The notes under the pieces are model-generated. The model had not been told where the DNA came from. It saw only the letters and a program-made list of their open reading frames with translations, and did no database searches. From Hermetia illucens (lineage: Eukaryota; Arthropoda; Insecta; Diptera; Stratiomyidae), in the NCBI RefSeq assembly GCF_905115235.1, contig NC_051850.1, forward strand, positions 85,896,616 to 85,960,615: DNA of 64,000 bases. The letters run 5' to 3'. This document shows positions 50,350 through 63,355 of this stretch, in pieces (position 1 is the first letter of the stretch; each line of letters begins with the position of its first letter). The translations under genes were made by a program, and so were the position numbers.

Positions 50350-53300
50350 GTTGGATAGGAAAATTTTTCAATTTTTAGCTATGTGTAAGTGGAATACTCT
50401 TCCAAAATAAGCAATAGATTGTTTTATAACTATTGTTAGGGCTTCAAAGTTATTCGAGCCTTGTATCAATAAACCCATCCGACACCCCACAATACTTCTA
50501 CAAGTCTTCTTGCTTTTCGACAAGATGTCATTATGGGAAGCTTGTTCGTAGTTTCTGATAGCAGCATTAGCAGTGAGGGAGGTTGAAGCCTCTTTTGCTA
50601 AGGCATCGGACATTTCATTTCCCTCTACACCACATTGACCCAAAGTAATTCCACCGGATTAAATCTAAAAGCAGAGTTAAAACGGTTTCTACATTCCTAA
50701 CCGATTTTCAAAGTGATCAAAGTACTTTTCAATGCCGTCCATGCAACTTGACTATCGCTACAGATTGCGATGCGGCTGCCCTTCAATCATCCAAGTTGCC
50801 GCTCTTAGAATCGCGTACACTTCAGCTTCAAAGACCGTTGTATATTGTCCCAGTGGAAAAGCCCACTTCTCGTTTTTATTCGAGAGGTAGACTCCTGCTC
50901 CAGAAATATTTTCAGTTTTCGAGCCATTGGGGTAGACACGCATTCTTCTCGTTCATTCCAGTTTTCGCTTCGTTCCAAGATAACATCTCGCAATGACTCT
51001 TCCAATACTCTATGCTCCCCGGTTACATACGCGGCTTCTCACGTCAACACAATACCCCCTAAGCCAATCTTCTATCTTACGACCCGACCAATGCCCCAGA
51101 GACAAAAGCGGATGCAACACTAATTAAAAACTCGTCTCGCATCCGCCTATCAGCCGACTAAAAACTCGCCTCGCATCCGCCTAAGGAGAACCTTATCGAC
51201 ACTAATTTAAAACTCGCCTAAGGAGAACCTTATCAACACTAATTAAAAACTCGCCTCGCAGCCGCCTAAGGAGAACGTTATCAGCCAACTTAATTGGAAA
51301 GTCAGATCAGGATCTTTCCTCAGGAGTACGAACGGAGGATCGAGCCAGTCCTGTTACAATAGTGGAAGAGCGAAGTGCTCTGGTTGAAAAACCGCGTCTC
51401 GCGTAGAAATAACCCTTAAAGCGTAAGTCTAAATTTGTGAAATAAACGGAGCATTTTTACTTTAATAAATGTTTAACTTCATTTAAACTAAGTTGCTTGA
51501 AGATCGGATCCCCTCCGATCGAGTAAATAAAGACAGTGGGAACATTAAATGATTTAATTTCATTTAATGCTCGATTGAACACGTAAATCCCCCACGTCCA
51601 TTCTTTCCCCATATATCTAATCGCATTAGTCTGTGTACTGCTCTTATTGCAGTGCTCTGAATAAACAAATCCAAGGGCTGCAAATTGAGTAATGCATTCA
51701 GAGTTGCACCGAACGTGCTGCCCATGGCACCGGTGAAACCCAGACACACATTTATTTGCAGTGAGGCTAGTTTACAGCGAGAACTCTTCTGTTTCACCTT
51801 AACCCACCACACTACGGACCCATTAACGAACATCGGCCTAATGATAGTAAGATATATCCACATTACTACCTGAGGCCTAAGTCCCCTTGTCGAGACAAAA
51901 GTTCCCCTACACAGCCAATAAGCTATGAGAGCTCTTTCATCTCTAAATGTTTGTTCCAAGGAAGCTGCTTGTCAAGAATAACTCCCAGATATTTCACTTC
52001 CTCGGAAACTTCGTCCAGGGGCTATTCTGTTTGGGCGTTGGCCAAGCTCGCGCACTAGCTACTGGATTTAACTTTGATGGCCGTGGTTGCTCTCGGTCAG
52101 GGTTGCCGAAAGTTAGCTCGGGAACGATAGGGCATTCGAAATCCTGAATAGGAAAAGGTAAAAGGTACTATACTTACGTTGATGCTCAACTCTTGCACTT
52201 TTGGATTTATTAAGAACATATTATTTCCAAAAAAAAACAACAATATTCTACTTTTGACAATTTTATTTTTCTCAATTTCTAAATAAATCTAAAAAGCCAA
52301 TTAAAGAGCAACCGCGCGTTGTAAAGTGTTCTTGATTAGAACACTTTAGCTCTTTCCAGAGACTTCTTGAATACTAAAAATCAAAAGTAATGTCATTCTT
52401 TAATTCATCTTTGACCCTTCCGTGTTTACATATTAGTTCGAAAGTGTCTTGTACACAACACAATAACGCTTGTTTATTATTATATATTTTGTTGTTTGTA
52501 GCAAATCGACACCTGCTGTTGTGTTGTGTGTAATGACACGGAAGAGAGCAATGTCGAGGCCAAATACACCATTTGGTAGGCAACATGCTGATGCAATGAC
52601 GGAACGGAATCTCGCTATGTCCAAATAGGCCATTTGCATAGAATGTGCTGAAATGACGGAAGAGGTTAAATGGGCAAGCAGATTTGTTTTCATTGGGCTG
52701 GCTCCAAAGATGCGGCTGCTGGAGAAAGCTTGGCCAAATCGCTTAAACAGTACCCCTCATCTCTGGGAGGCAAAGATCATTCAGTTTCCTAATTTTTGTA
52801 AATAATACCATTGAACTTGAAATTCATTCAAATGATAGTATAGCAGCTCTCGCCGGTTCATTGGTAACAACCGCTCTCGCAGTGTCCCAATTACCCTTGC
52901 AGTACCTTCATGTTGAAGGGTTTGCAGAAACCGCAAATCTCTTCTTCCCACTTCTGATACCTGTTCTCCCGGGTGGTGTACTTCCAAGAGAGTCTGTATA
53001 GACTCAATTTTGGAGCTCGTGAAAGTTCCATTCGGTTTTCTAAGAGAGTCCAACAACTGCATAGTCTGGAAGTCTCCTTTTCGCCATCCAATTCCTCACA
53101 GTATGCTCAGCGTCCCGTTTCGAAGTTTTTACGAATCTCTTATATTCACGCTGTGAGTTCCGGAAATTTAGCCAGTCTTCATCCTTATTGCTTTTGCAAA
53201 CACGATTTAGAAGTCGTCTGGTTGATTTTCTCAGTCTCTGCAGTTCTCAGTTCCACCGTGGAATCGTTTCACCACGTGGGCCTCGGGAAATAGGACAAGC

Positions 53301-54700
53301 CTCTTCAAAACACTCTAAAAGTGTGCAATTCAGAGTTTTCAATTGACCTTCTATCGCCAAAGAAGTCCTTAGTCCTCTAGGGAGCTCAACTTTGTCGCCA
53401 AGAAAATCATTGTACTTTGTCCAATCTGTTTTCCTAGGACTCTGTCTTTGTATTATAGGCTGTTCGCCTGCAATAGCCAGAATAAATTCTAAGTAACAGT
53501 AATCTGGGAACTCTAATAACTTTGAAGTGCAGATTGTTAGGTCAATTACTTCACTTCTTCTTGACCCCACGAACGTAGGGGCGTACCCTGCGTTCGCGGT
53601 AGTCAGACCAGCTGAAGTGATAAAATCAAACAGCTTCGTTCCTCTAAATAAATATGCTGAGCGTTCGCATCCTGTGCGCGCAACCTGTTAAAAATTCAAG
53701 GCCACTTGATTCTGACTACACCACCAGTTCCCTTGGTTCTTGTAAGTAGAGGCAACTATGACGTTTCTCCCCTTGCCATTAACCTGGTATTGTAAGTTGA
53801 TTGCAACAAGTTCAGAACGCAGGCCCTCGGTCTCGAAGATCTTTCATCAAAGAAGATCCTAGTCCACTCGACTAATACAATACCACAGATTCTATTAAAA
53901 CGAACCCATGGCTCTTGAACCAGAAATGTAGGACAGTCCTTTAACTTTGCCAGCTTTGCCACTAGTAGATACGAAGAAGCTTTGGCATGCAGCAGGTTAA
54001 TTTAACTATGAAAACCGCCGCTAACTGTAAAGTCTGCTGCATCGAGCGTGGATCTCACCGAGGTTGCCAGCTTGTCCTCAATTTCCGTCATAAATGTTGC
54101 TTTCTTGCGTCCGATTTTTCTGGATATCACTACACTTGGTGGTGTAGCAACGTCCATGTCCTCATTCCCAAGAAACTTTTCGCAGTGCCTTTCGTTGTCA
54201 TCGGCTAGGAGCCTTCCCAGGTTCACATCCGGGCTATATGGGTTTGTTTTCACATACCGGCATTAGACCAGTTGCGTCCACATTACTGGTTTCGCTTTCT
54301 TCCATTTTGCCAGGTAATGGCGGAGGAGAAGGTTCCGACAGGCAAGCCTGTAGTCCTTCCTGCTCTGCGGCTAAAGTTTGCTTCTGCCGAATCTTCCTCT
54401 CCCGTATTTTAGAAGAGTTAGGCAACAGGGTCGTCGACAGACTGGCCGTAGTCAGGGTTCCTGTTCCTCCCATTAAGGAAGTTGTCGTACTATCCTTTTT
54501 GGCTGACCGCGCCTTAGGCAACGAGTGTAGGTTTTGCACTGAAGTGGTGAACCTGTCTTCCACAGATTTCTCCGTGTATTGGTGAGGCTTCGAAACACAT
54601 TCCTCGGCCACGACATGATTTCTTAAAGTCGAGGGTAGATTTGAAGTCTGCGACTTCTTACCACTTACAGTTACCATCCTTTGTTTCCATCTTTATGTAT
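50350..54700 (-). mobile_element. RNase H-bearing LINE (I/Loa-like), most of its length
   Basis: Leftward. Upstream residues at 54002-54677 (SRKIGRKKATFMTEIEDKLA; a proline/serine-rich part) may be ORF1. The endonuclease begins near 53962 (LKDCPTFLVQEPWVRF, then RPRACVLN) and ends with RREVIDLT-like residues near 53560. The linker and RT entry follow (LRKPNGTFTSSKIESIQTLL, 52970-53050). The RT end is at 51564-51959 (SRALIAYW-like; TIIRPMFVNGSVVWW; ALLNLQPLDLFI). RNase H is at 50368-50943 (GSKTENISGAGVYLS; TVFEAEVYAI; CGVEGNEMSDALAKEAS). The RT core is largely lost and an unrelated block is inserted at 51050-51470. Many shifts. Confidence 0.78.
51050..51470. repeat. Insert with about four 40-45 bp tandem repeats
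   Basis: Units containing AAAACTCGCCTCGCATCCGC and AAGGAGAACCTTATC recur between 51116 and 51290. An AATAAA-bearing tail lies at 51440-51470. It separates the RT end from RNase H in the surrounding LINE. It could be part of a solo LTR or another element, but I found no matching partner. Confidence 0.5.
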
Positions 54701-55920
54701 TTTTGGACACCCTTAGTATAGTAGTCAACTACTACAAGCTCTCCCACCACGACAAGGTGGTGTCCGAGGAGGGGCAGAAGTTTACCATGCTGTAATGTTA
54801 GGATGAAGACTTTAGGTAGCCATAAAGTCTTAAGGCCCTTTTCTAGATTTTCTTGTTTCAGGCTAAACTTTCCCAGTTGCCCTTAGAATTCTCTTACACC
54901 CTTGATAATAACAGGAATATGACTTACTTTCACAATATTTCCCACTTTATTTTCACTAGTCCCTTGAATTGAAAATTTAACACTGGATTGCGCTTCCTGT
55001 GATGTATTAACTAAGCAATTCTCAAATATTACTGAACAATTATTTAGTAGAAGACTGCATCTGAAAACTTTGCTTTTCAAAGATTCTGTATTACAAAATT
55101 GAATTCGGTAAAAATTTATAATTGAAAGATTGATTCTTAAAGTTCTGTTTCTTACACTTTCTATTACGAATGATTTATCAAAATGGGTGGAAATTAATTA
55201 TTGAATAATTGCTACGTTTCCTTCAATTCATTCAATTTAAAGTCTCTTCAAAATAGGCAATAGGGAAACATAAAATTTGCACTAAGTTTCCTCAACAGCA
55301 GAATTTTTACTTACATTAGACCAAAAAAGTAGTGTATCCTAGAGGCGGCTGCTGGCAGTGGTCAGCTCCTGTTTGTTCACCATGTCTTCTAACTCTAGAA
55401 TGTTAAGACTGGGGTTTGCAAATCCTTTCACTGTCAGGTCTTTCGAACTTTCGGACTGTAACAACCATGTTAGAATCAAGCCTTCTCATGATAAAAATAT
55501 TTTTTTCTTATTTTCATGTTTTTCCGTTTCACTAAGGGGCCTTTCACCTTATAAGACAATACTCGTATTTGGAAGCTCCTAAGAATCTGATACACGGCCC
55601 TTAGGTGGACGCAAATTCGAAGATATAATTGAAAATTTACAAAGACAAAAATTTTATTGTCATTATCACTATAATACAGTATATAAGGCTAACTAAATTG
55701 TTGCTCCTGCCGAGAACCCCCACCAAATAATCATGCCTTGTTGATGCATAGCCTTTGCCGTAGTTATTTGCAGATTGCCGGCACTTGAAATTCTGCAGTT
55801 CTACGTTTTCACGTACACAATCAGTTGGAAGCGCACGTCATCTGTGCAAATTATTTTTTGTGAAGTTATTGTTCTCTGCTTGTCAAGCCAGGACCCGATG
55901 AGCATATCTATTTCCATGAT
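54701..55920. other. AT-rich stretch, no clear gene
   Basis: Short open stretches only. It may contain the 5' end of the preceding LINE, but I see no motif to show it. Confidence 0.4.
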
Positions 55921-55924
55921 TTGC

Positions 55925-57950
55925 ACGCTTCAACTCTTGTGAATGTTGACACAATATTCACTATCAGATCTTTCGAAAATGCATGCAGTGAGTTTGGTGG
56001 TAAATTCAGTTTTTGGACTCAGCTGCGAACCGATTTTCGGGGGACAATAGCTGTAGCTGACAATATTATGGGGACTACAACCACACTCTCGAGACGCCAA
56101 GTTATTATCAATTACTGCATGCGCATACTGGCATACTGGTAAGCTGAAATTACTTACATTCGGCATCGTGGGTGTTGGTACATTACATCTGTGCTATTAC
56201 AGTGCAGCCAAAAATGAGATGGTCCAACGCTTCTAACGCCGAACCCCACATTCTGCACTAGTCGTTCTTCACGCGCTCTTTCATTATGAGCTTTCTATAC
56301 GTTCGGGTAGCAACCACGCCGTCCTAGATGGCATACATAAATCCCTGCCTTCGTAAAGAACTTCCCAGCACACAGCCATCTGTTCGACAAACGTAAATCG
56401 ACCAATGGCTTCCAAAGAATATTCAGGTGTTTACCATGCATTACCTTCGACGTCCATTCATCAATCCGCTCTTAGTCTGACTTCACCTCACTCAGAGAAT
56501 TGAAAGATTGGGTTAAGTGGAGTCACCCGACAGTTTGCTTTACAAACAGCCGTTTGCAAGACTCTCGCCTTCTCTTTACTGTGAAGATGAACCCGCAGTA
56601 AGTTGACTTTGCAGTGTTTTTGGAATCCCACGTCAACGATGACCCTGCCTCCGACGTCATGAGGCAGGCTCATCCGCTCCACGGAAGAATTGGGATAATA
56701 CGATCGGAATTAGGACATAATAGTCCGTATCCGCCGCTGGACGTTTTCCAAATCGGTAATGGTCCACGTTAATATTTCAAATGCGTATGAAAATGAAGGG
56801 ATGCACTTATTTCATTCTTCGGGCGCTGAGATATTGGTACCCTCAGATGAATGCACCAATAAAGTCGTATGCCACCCTCCCATGTCGCCATAAACCTTAT
56901 TAGTTTAGGATCTATGCGATACAAACAACATCGATTAGCCAAGTATACGCCACGCTGTCGAAAGCCTTGCATTATCGATCTAGCAGCTAAAGAGTTCTTT
57001 TTGGCTTCTAGTTGCCTATCCCTATACCGAGTCGATAATCAATTGCTCTTTACAACCCCTTAAACTCAGCCCTTCTGCTCCACGAACAGTTTTGCGGTGC
57101 GCATTGACCCTTCCACTAATAATGGGCGTTATGACTTTTTAGGCGGCTGGTAAACAACTAATCAGTCTTGTGTCCGCGGGGTCCTTTTTAGGGACAAAGT
57201 AGGTAATTCCCACAGTAATCAAGGCTGGAAATTGCGGCCGATGGTAAATTTAGTTATACCAGAAATTCTGCGCCTGAACCGGATCTGATGTCCTCCACTT
57301 TTTCGAGTTGTTAATGACTCAACGGACCTCCTCTTCGGCAACATCCACAAAATCCATGCACGACATATTGGCGATAATCCACTCAGCATGTTCAGATTAC
57401 TGCACTGTCTGGACACTTTGTTGGGAGTTGTTGAGAATCCAAAAAAACTCCACTCCTCCTCGCATACGTTGCACTCTAAACACGTTTGCAGTCACTTTCG
57501 CCATACGTAACCGATTGCATACGAAAGAAAGTTTCTGTTTTAGTGTGTCCAGAATTTCAACTACGCGTATGTTACTGGGGATGGCATAGTTCCGAACATG
57601 CATAGAGCCTGGGAATACCTCGATCCATTTCCGAAAGTTCTGTACACACTTTTCGCAATTCGTCCCGAGCCTTTCCGGAAATTTCAGCTGAACAGTGAAA
57701 AAGAGTGCTTCGGCGAGTACTGAAACTGTTGTCTGGAATACGGCGTGGTGTCATTAATGTCGTTCCTTTTGTCCACCAGTTTTCACGATGACCTCAAACT
57801 GAATGCGCTGCCTGATAATGGTCGGGATTGTGTCGCTGCAAGTAATAAAGCGGTACTGGTCCGTGCTGTCCGCGCTTAGAGGCAAAATATCCATATATCG
57901 CTCGAAGTTTTACTCAAGCAGAGATCAGTGCTCAGCCTAGCGAGAATAAG
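55925..57950 (-). mobile_element. Non-LTR retrotransposon of unclear clade, decayed
   Basis: Leftward. LDTLKQKLSFVCNRLRMAKV (57490-57560) precedes an RT region with LITVGITYFVPKKDPADTR near 57190 and RGCKEQLIIDSV near 57020-57050. A palm/thumb region follows (SFSYAFEILTWTITDLENVQ, 56730-56790), then SSVERMSLPHDVGGRVIVDV (56625-56690), KEKARVLQTAVCKANCRVTP and, frame-shifted, MHGKHLNILWKPLVDLRLSN near 56390-56450. I know this motif series from unnamed invertebrate LINE-like proteins but cannot place the clade. Several stops. Confidence 0.6.
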
Positions 57951-59788
57951 ATTGCTTCGTGCCCGTGATTGGCCACCCCTCCCTCTTAATTAATTTTCAC
58001 CCCGGCTGTCTTTTGCGACAAGTAGAGAATATTATGATGATTTCTTCAGATATTATTATTGCTTGGAACACAAAATGGGATATTTTGGATTTATTTTATT
58101 TACCTACGCTGTTTGACCTTTGCTTATTTTTTGACTATGTATTGACATAATCGTACTTATTTATAATTCAGTAGCGAAGTTGGAATAAGCTTTGAAAGCT
58201 ACTGATTCGAGCAAGTTACTCAGAATTTGTTTGACATTTAACACACTTTTCCTAATAACAAAAGTCAGAAAAAATTACAAATTCAGAAACCCCGAACTCT
58301 CAATTGCCTAAGGTTAGTCCTGAAACAAAAAGTGGAAATTTAAAAAGACGGCTCCTAATGTTACCAAATCAGTTGGCCCTAGAGCAAAAATGTGAAGATT
58401 ATTATCTACGACAATCTTTCACTAGCAGAAGAAAGTAAAGCTTTTAAACTCAGTACCTTTCTGAGGAAAATATTTTCATAAAGGCCTCTGGTAAATGCTT
58501 GCTATTCAGACTACATCTGCTCTGAAAGCTGTCATATCCAACAAAACAAACCCCATTCGAATTAGTAGCGATACTGAAACAAGCACCGAATCCTGCAAAA
58601 AATTTGAATTTCGACCAGGATGCCAACATTTCCGGGTGTTCCTAAGAAGGATGTCATTTCTTATACTTGGCAACCAGAGCACTTAAAACGAAACAAAAGT
58701 TTTCGGGCATTTCTTTCCGCGGGGCCCCCTGTAGCTGGGAGACGTCGGAAGAGCTCCACATACATTTAATCTTATCACTTGATGTGACAAACGATTAAAA
58801 ACAAGATAAAACCCTTAAATATTAAAAGAGAACTTTTCGTTGAATTGCGAATTATGAATTTATACTGCAAACAGTGAAAATTCGTCATCATGTCGCTCAG
58901 CTACAAGACGTTAAAATAATATGACGTGCCTTGCCAGGATAAACATTATCTCGGCAAATTTCACGTTGACGCAAGAACATTCACGGTTGGTTTATCCGCT
59001 GTGTTACCTACATCAAACATACTTTCTCAAGAATTGTCATTAAAAGGATATATAGTTGAATTTTAATGGAAGTCTGTGTTTTACTCGTATGAACGCTATG
59101 TTTGCTTTCAAGCAGCGTAAGTTGAAATTTGAGATGAGCTTCTCCTGTGAGCCCGCTCTTTCATGAGGATTTCATCCGACGCCCCTACAACATTAAGTCA
59201 ATTTAGCCATTGTAATGAGCGCGCTGAGTTCTTAACAGACACTCAATTAATCATGAGAAAACCAAATTGGATTTGCAGTCCCAATAAGGCGTTCATTTCA
59301 GCATTGCATATGCGGAGAATGGCGCTCATATAGGGCGGAAATTTCAACAAGTCAAATTAACGCTGCCACTAAATACTAAACACTTAAATAATAATTAACT
59401 AACTATTTAATTTACGTTACGTTTTGGCGAAGGTGTCAAATTTAAAAAATGCATCGACTATATATATAATCAGACAGATTTTAAACTTAAAACGCAAAAA
59501 TAGTAATAGGATGGCCACTCGTGTAAAGAGACATTTGATTCATAAAAATCCAGTTTGAAGTCAGGTTAAGGAGTGTCGCGATTGTACAGCACTACCCACC
59601 GACGCACCTTTTCAAAATAAAGGAGAAGAATACTTCACGCACTGTTACAACGCAGGACCCGCCGTAAGTTCTATTTGGTTCTGACTGATCGGTAACCAAC
59701 ATGTGACCATATTGATCACATTGGAGTGAACTGTCAAGTTTGGGGCTATCTTTTGAATCTGCGTGACAAAATAGGCGCTGAAGTACGC
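57951..59788. other. AT-rich stretch, no recognisable feature
   Basis: No frame with recognisable motifs and no match to the repeats described elsewhere. Confidence 0.4.
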
Positions 59789-60040
59789 TTAGAAAGTGAA
59801 CTCCGTCCGATGGCCATTTTTCTTCAACAACAATAGCGTAACAACCGGTATCTGGTCTAGACCTGCCTTAGTAAGGAATTCTAGACATTCCGGTTTTGCG
59901 CCGAGGGCTACCAATTCGATATCCCTAAAACCTGTCTGTCGTTCTGGTCTCAGCCAGGGACTGCCTCGTCTACTTATAGACTTTCCGGGTTGGATCATTA
60001 CCCCACCCATATGGATTAGGTGACCCGCCCACCGCACCAA
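59789..60040 (-). mobile_element. RTE/BovB-like LINE, 3' end
   Basis: Leftward LVRWAGHLIHMGG and PWLRPERQTGFRDIELVALG match the C-terminus of the element at 12535-14500 (RLRWAGHLIRMD; GISNWWTSA). It abuts an inverted partial copy at 60041. Confidence 0.75.
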
Positions 60041-60605
60041 AATTTCTCCTATCTATTGTCGAAAATTACAACCGATAACAGCTATGACGATGAAGTCCAC
60101 GCACGGTTGTTGACAGCCAACAGAGCCTATTTCAGCTTATAAAAACTTTTTCGTTTGAAACATCTCACCATAAGGCCAAAGCTCTTACTGTAGAATACTG
60201 ACTGATATTGCCTGTCTTTATGTATTCCTCGGAGACCTGGGTTCTTAGCAAAAAAACTGCGAAGTCTTGACCGCGTTCGAGAGGGTGGACGATTCCGTAG
60301 CCTACATAACGACGACATCTATGAGTGATGCCACGACCGTGTGGTTATTGATAAAATCCGGCTGAGTAGGCTGCGGTAGGCGGGTCAAATAATCCGTATG
60401 AATGATGATGATCCAGCCCGGAAAATTTATAATATAAGGGAAATATCTTTTTTAGAAAAAGAAAACGAGGCGAACCCTGGTTGAGATGGAGGGATGGTGT
60501 AGATCAGGTCGACAGACAGCTTTAGGAATATCGAATTGGTAGACTTCGGGAGTTCCTTACTAAGGTAGACCTAGACCGGGTGCTGGTTGTTCCGCCGTTG
60601 ATGAT
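60041..60605 (+). mobile_element. RTE/BovB-like LINE, second 3' copy in opposite orientation
   Basis: Rightward nucleotide match to about 13880-14490 of this window (AAAATTACAACCGATAACAG; TTGACAGCCAACAGAGCCTA), running to the same 3' end (GTTGTTCCGCCGTTGATGAT). It is 5' truncated and lies head to head with 59789-60040. It separates that end from the RT part at 60606. Confidence 0.75.
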
Positions 60606-61480
60606 AATGATGCCATCATAGGTGGCCTTAAAATCGATGAAAAGATGGTGCCACTGGTGTTCATATTCAAACAGTTTTTCCATCGCTTCCTGCACCTAGA
60701 AAATCTGATTTGATGATTAGGCTCTGGGATCATGGGGCTATCCCAATTCGCAAGATAGCGGAGAATATCTTATGGATGGTATTCAGCAAAGTTATACCTC
60801 TATAATTGCTGCACTGTGTGATCTCTCTTTGCATATATGGGACAGATACGGTGTCCTACACCTTGACCATCAGTTGATGAACCACTTGGTGTAGTTGATC
60901 GCTTCCATATTTAATCAATTCGGCTGGCGACTTATTATTTTTAATCCAAGTCACCAAGTATGGACAATTGGTTGTTTTTTCCATGCTTGGTGGTGGCAGC
61001 ATTTCTCCGTCGCCTTCAGTTGGCGGGACCTCTAACTCGCCAATATCCTAGTTTTTATCAAAATATTCAGCTCATTGTTTCAACATGCCCATTCCGTCGC
61101 AGATCAAATTTTTCCTTCTTTGTCTCGGTAAGATGAACATCGAGGTGTGTAAGACTTCATCCTGCTGACTTGTTGGTAAAACGCGCCTGGGGCAATTGTT
61201 CCCCGTACTTTTCGGAGGGCTTCAGTATTCATTGTCACCTGATTGTCAGAGAGTATTATAGGTGGTGTTATAATTTGAGCCCGGAGCACCATGCTAACGA
61301 GATAGTGAAACGAGTTTATATTGGTCCCACAATGTATTCTGACATTCATCAAGGTGATGGCGTTCAATCAACACGTGGACCCATCTGGAGAGGCTCATGT
61401 ATGTTTGTGGACCACTTCCCGCCGACGTATCGCCTAAATATAGCTATACCTTCAGGAACCTCTTTATCCCCGCCTCAGGT
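60606..61480 (-). mobile_element. RTE/BovB-like LINE, endonuclease end and RT start
   Basis: Leftward residues DVRIHCGTNINSFHYLVSMV-like near 61290-61340 are the endonuclease end (consensus GANIDSDHYLV). Linker residues follow, and HHLFIDFKATYDG lies near 60625-60665. It is probably the 5' part of the copy whose 3' end is at 59789-60040, with the RT middle lost and the inverted copy lying in between. Confidence 0.65.
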
Positions 61481-62194
61481 AAATATGTTTGTCACGTCCC
61501 AAAAGGTTAACGATCGTGGAAACGCTTTGGAGCGGGTACGTTAGGAACACGCTGGCGTTCCGATACTGTCACAATGAGGAAATATACAACATAGCGTGCA
61601 CCGTAACGAAAGGATTTTCACTATCGTTTTTGTCGGGGGAGCAGAAGCTGCTGTAAATAAAATCGATTTCGCTAACGAAACGAAAGAGTACGTTTTTCGG
61701 TGGTCATGTGGGGAAGCCAATAAGTCCATAATAATAAACTGTTACTCATTATAATATAGGGTAAGCTACCATAATATTCATATACAAACTACTGTTCTGG
61801 ACAGAAATAAAATCATCTCATTATTGATATACTCAAGCGAATTCAACGACCTCGCTGAACTCTCTCATACAACGTCTGCAGTCTCTGCAAGGCTCCTACG
61901 ACAATTAGAGGGGTATTTGCATGATTTCGACTCTCCGCAAAGATGATAACTGAAGTAAGCCAAGAAACCATAAGGAAACACTTTGGAAGCGTGATGGACT
62001 AAGAGGAGGCTTGTTTTTGCTCTTTATTCCTTAGAAGCTGCCACTTCAATACACTATACATTAGTGAAATATAGTACTTTCACCAACTTCACCAGGGAGG
62101 AGGGTATCTAGAGTATATACAGGGCATTTCATGTCGGCTTCTGCATCGAGGTGAAATCCGTGAGGAATTTTACGCTCAATCCGTCGGTCTCCTT
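61481..62194. other. No recognisable feature
   Basis: No motif-bearing frame and no repeat match. Confidence 0.4.
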
Positions 62195-62480
62195 ATTTTG
62201 TGTTGGAAGGTGGAAAGGTTGAAAAGCTACCGATGGCTCCTATTGTAAGGGTCATGCAAGACGTTTACTCGTTAAAGCCTAACACCTCCCCGTTTCTTAC
62301 CTCATGAGACTGTCATTCGAGCTTTACATCACGGAGTAAGATTGGTTGCAGACTGAGGCTCGTTTTGTAATTTATCACTTTCCTCCAAAGGTCCCCCTTC
62401 TTCAACATGTTGTACATCTTCTTCTTTTTCTTCAGCCTTTGTCTCGTTTACAAGCGAGCTCGGCTCGTCGTGATGTGTTC
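62195..62480 (-). mobile_element. R1-clade LINE 3' UTR scrap (LINE A-like)
   Basis: TTGGAAGGTGGAAAGGTTGA and the following GGCTCCT...TTACTCGTTAAAGCC resemble the LINE A 3' end at 15478-15560 (TTGGAAGGTGGAAAGGTTCA; CTCACTAAAACC). A lysine/glutamate-rich leftward stretch near 62400-62460 may be the end of ORF2. Low certainty. Confidence 0.45.
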
Positions 62481-62649
62481 ACCATATTCGTTTAACAAAA
62501 GCCTGATCTGAATGCAATCGCGAGGCTTTCAAATCCTCATTTGGCGTATCAAGCGGCTTATTGCCGGCCTTTTGGTCGCTTACCATCGACTTCAATTATC
62601 AAACCCATCCTGTCGACTGAATTCTCGTTAGCGCGAATTACGTGACCAT

Positions 62650-63355
62650 CCATTTTCCCCCGATTGTTGCAACCCATATCAATTGCGGATATCTTCTATT
62701 CGGATGTGATTAAAGTCTGTCACCCCACTAGCCCAAGGGAATATATTGGTCTCCATTACCGCAAGACGCCGTTCATTGTCTTTTATAGTTGCGCAACACT
62801 CAGAAGCACAGAGGGCGGCAGAAAGGACGACATTATGGTAAAATTTAGATTTGAGACGTACGTCGATCACAAAGAGCACCAGTTGTGGAGCGGCACTTCA
62901 TCCAGATTTCGTTAATGCGTGAAGCAATTTCACAACGCAGTTCTCCATTGGCTGATAGCATTGATCCGAGATTTTTAAATTGCTCAGTTCTAAGCAAGTC
63001 ACTGCCACTCACAGTGATTATGCCTGTTTTCAGATTCTATTTGAGACTGAATTGCATAAGGCGATCATTTTGTTTTTGAGACAAGTTGCTACGGATCATT
63101 TTTGCTATTGAACCCTGGGAAATGATCATCTGCATAAAGCAGTGTATAGGACGCTTGGACATTGGATGTCCCGTGTGACAGTGGCCGTAACAAAAACGAA
63201 GAGGAGTGCTGAGAGAGGGTTTCTTTGATGCAGACCAATAAAGACGCGAAGCGGTAGAGTAGTAGAGTAGTTGGTCGCAGCGAATGAGTTCTTCTGGTGT
63301 TAAGTGTTGTCGTAGAGCATACAGAGCATACCAGATGAGTTCATGTGGCACACGG
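62650..63355 (-). mobile_element. RTE-like LINE fragment
   Basis: Leftward VPHELIWYALYALRQHLTPE (63290-63350) and a frame-shifted SALSTPLRF-type LSPLLF motif near 63200 belong to the RT. LKSKFYHNVVLSAALCASEC, then RRLAVMETNIFPWASGVTDF (62700-62850), is the post-RT region. Same family as 4346-4660. Several shifts. Confidence 0.7.
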
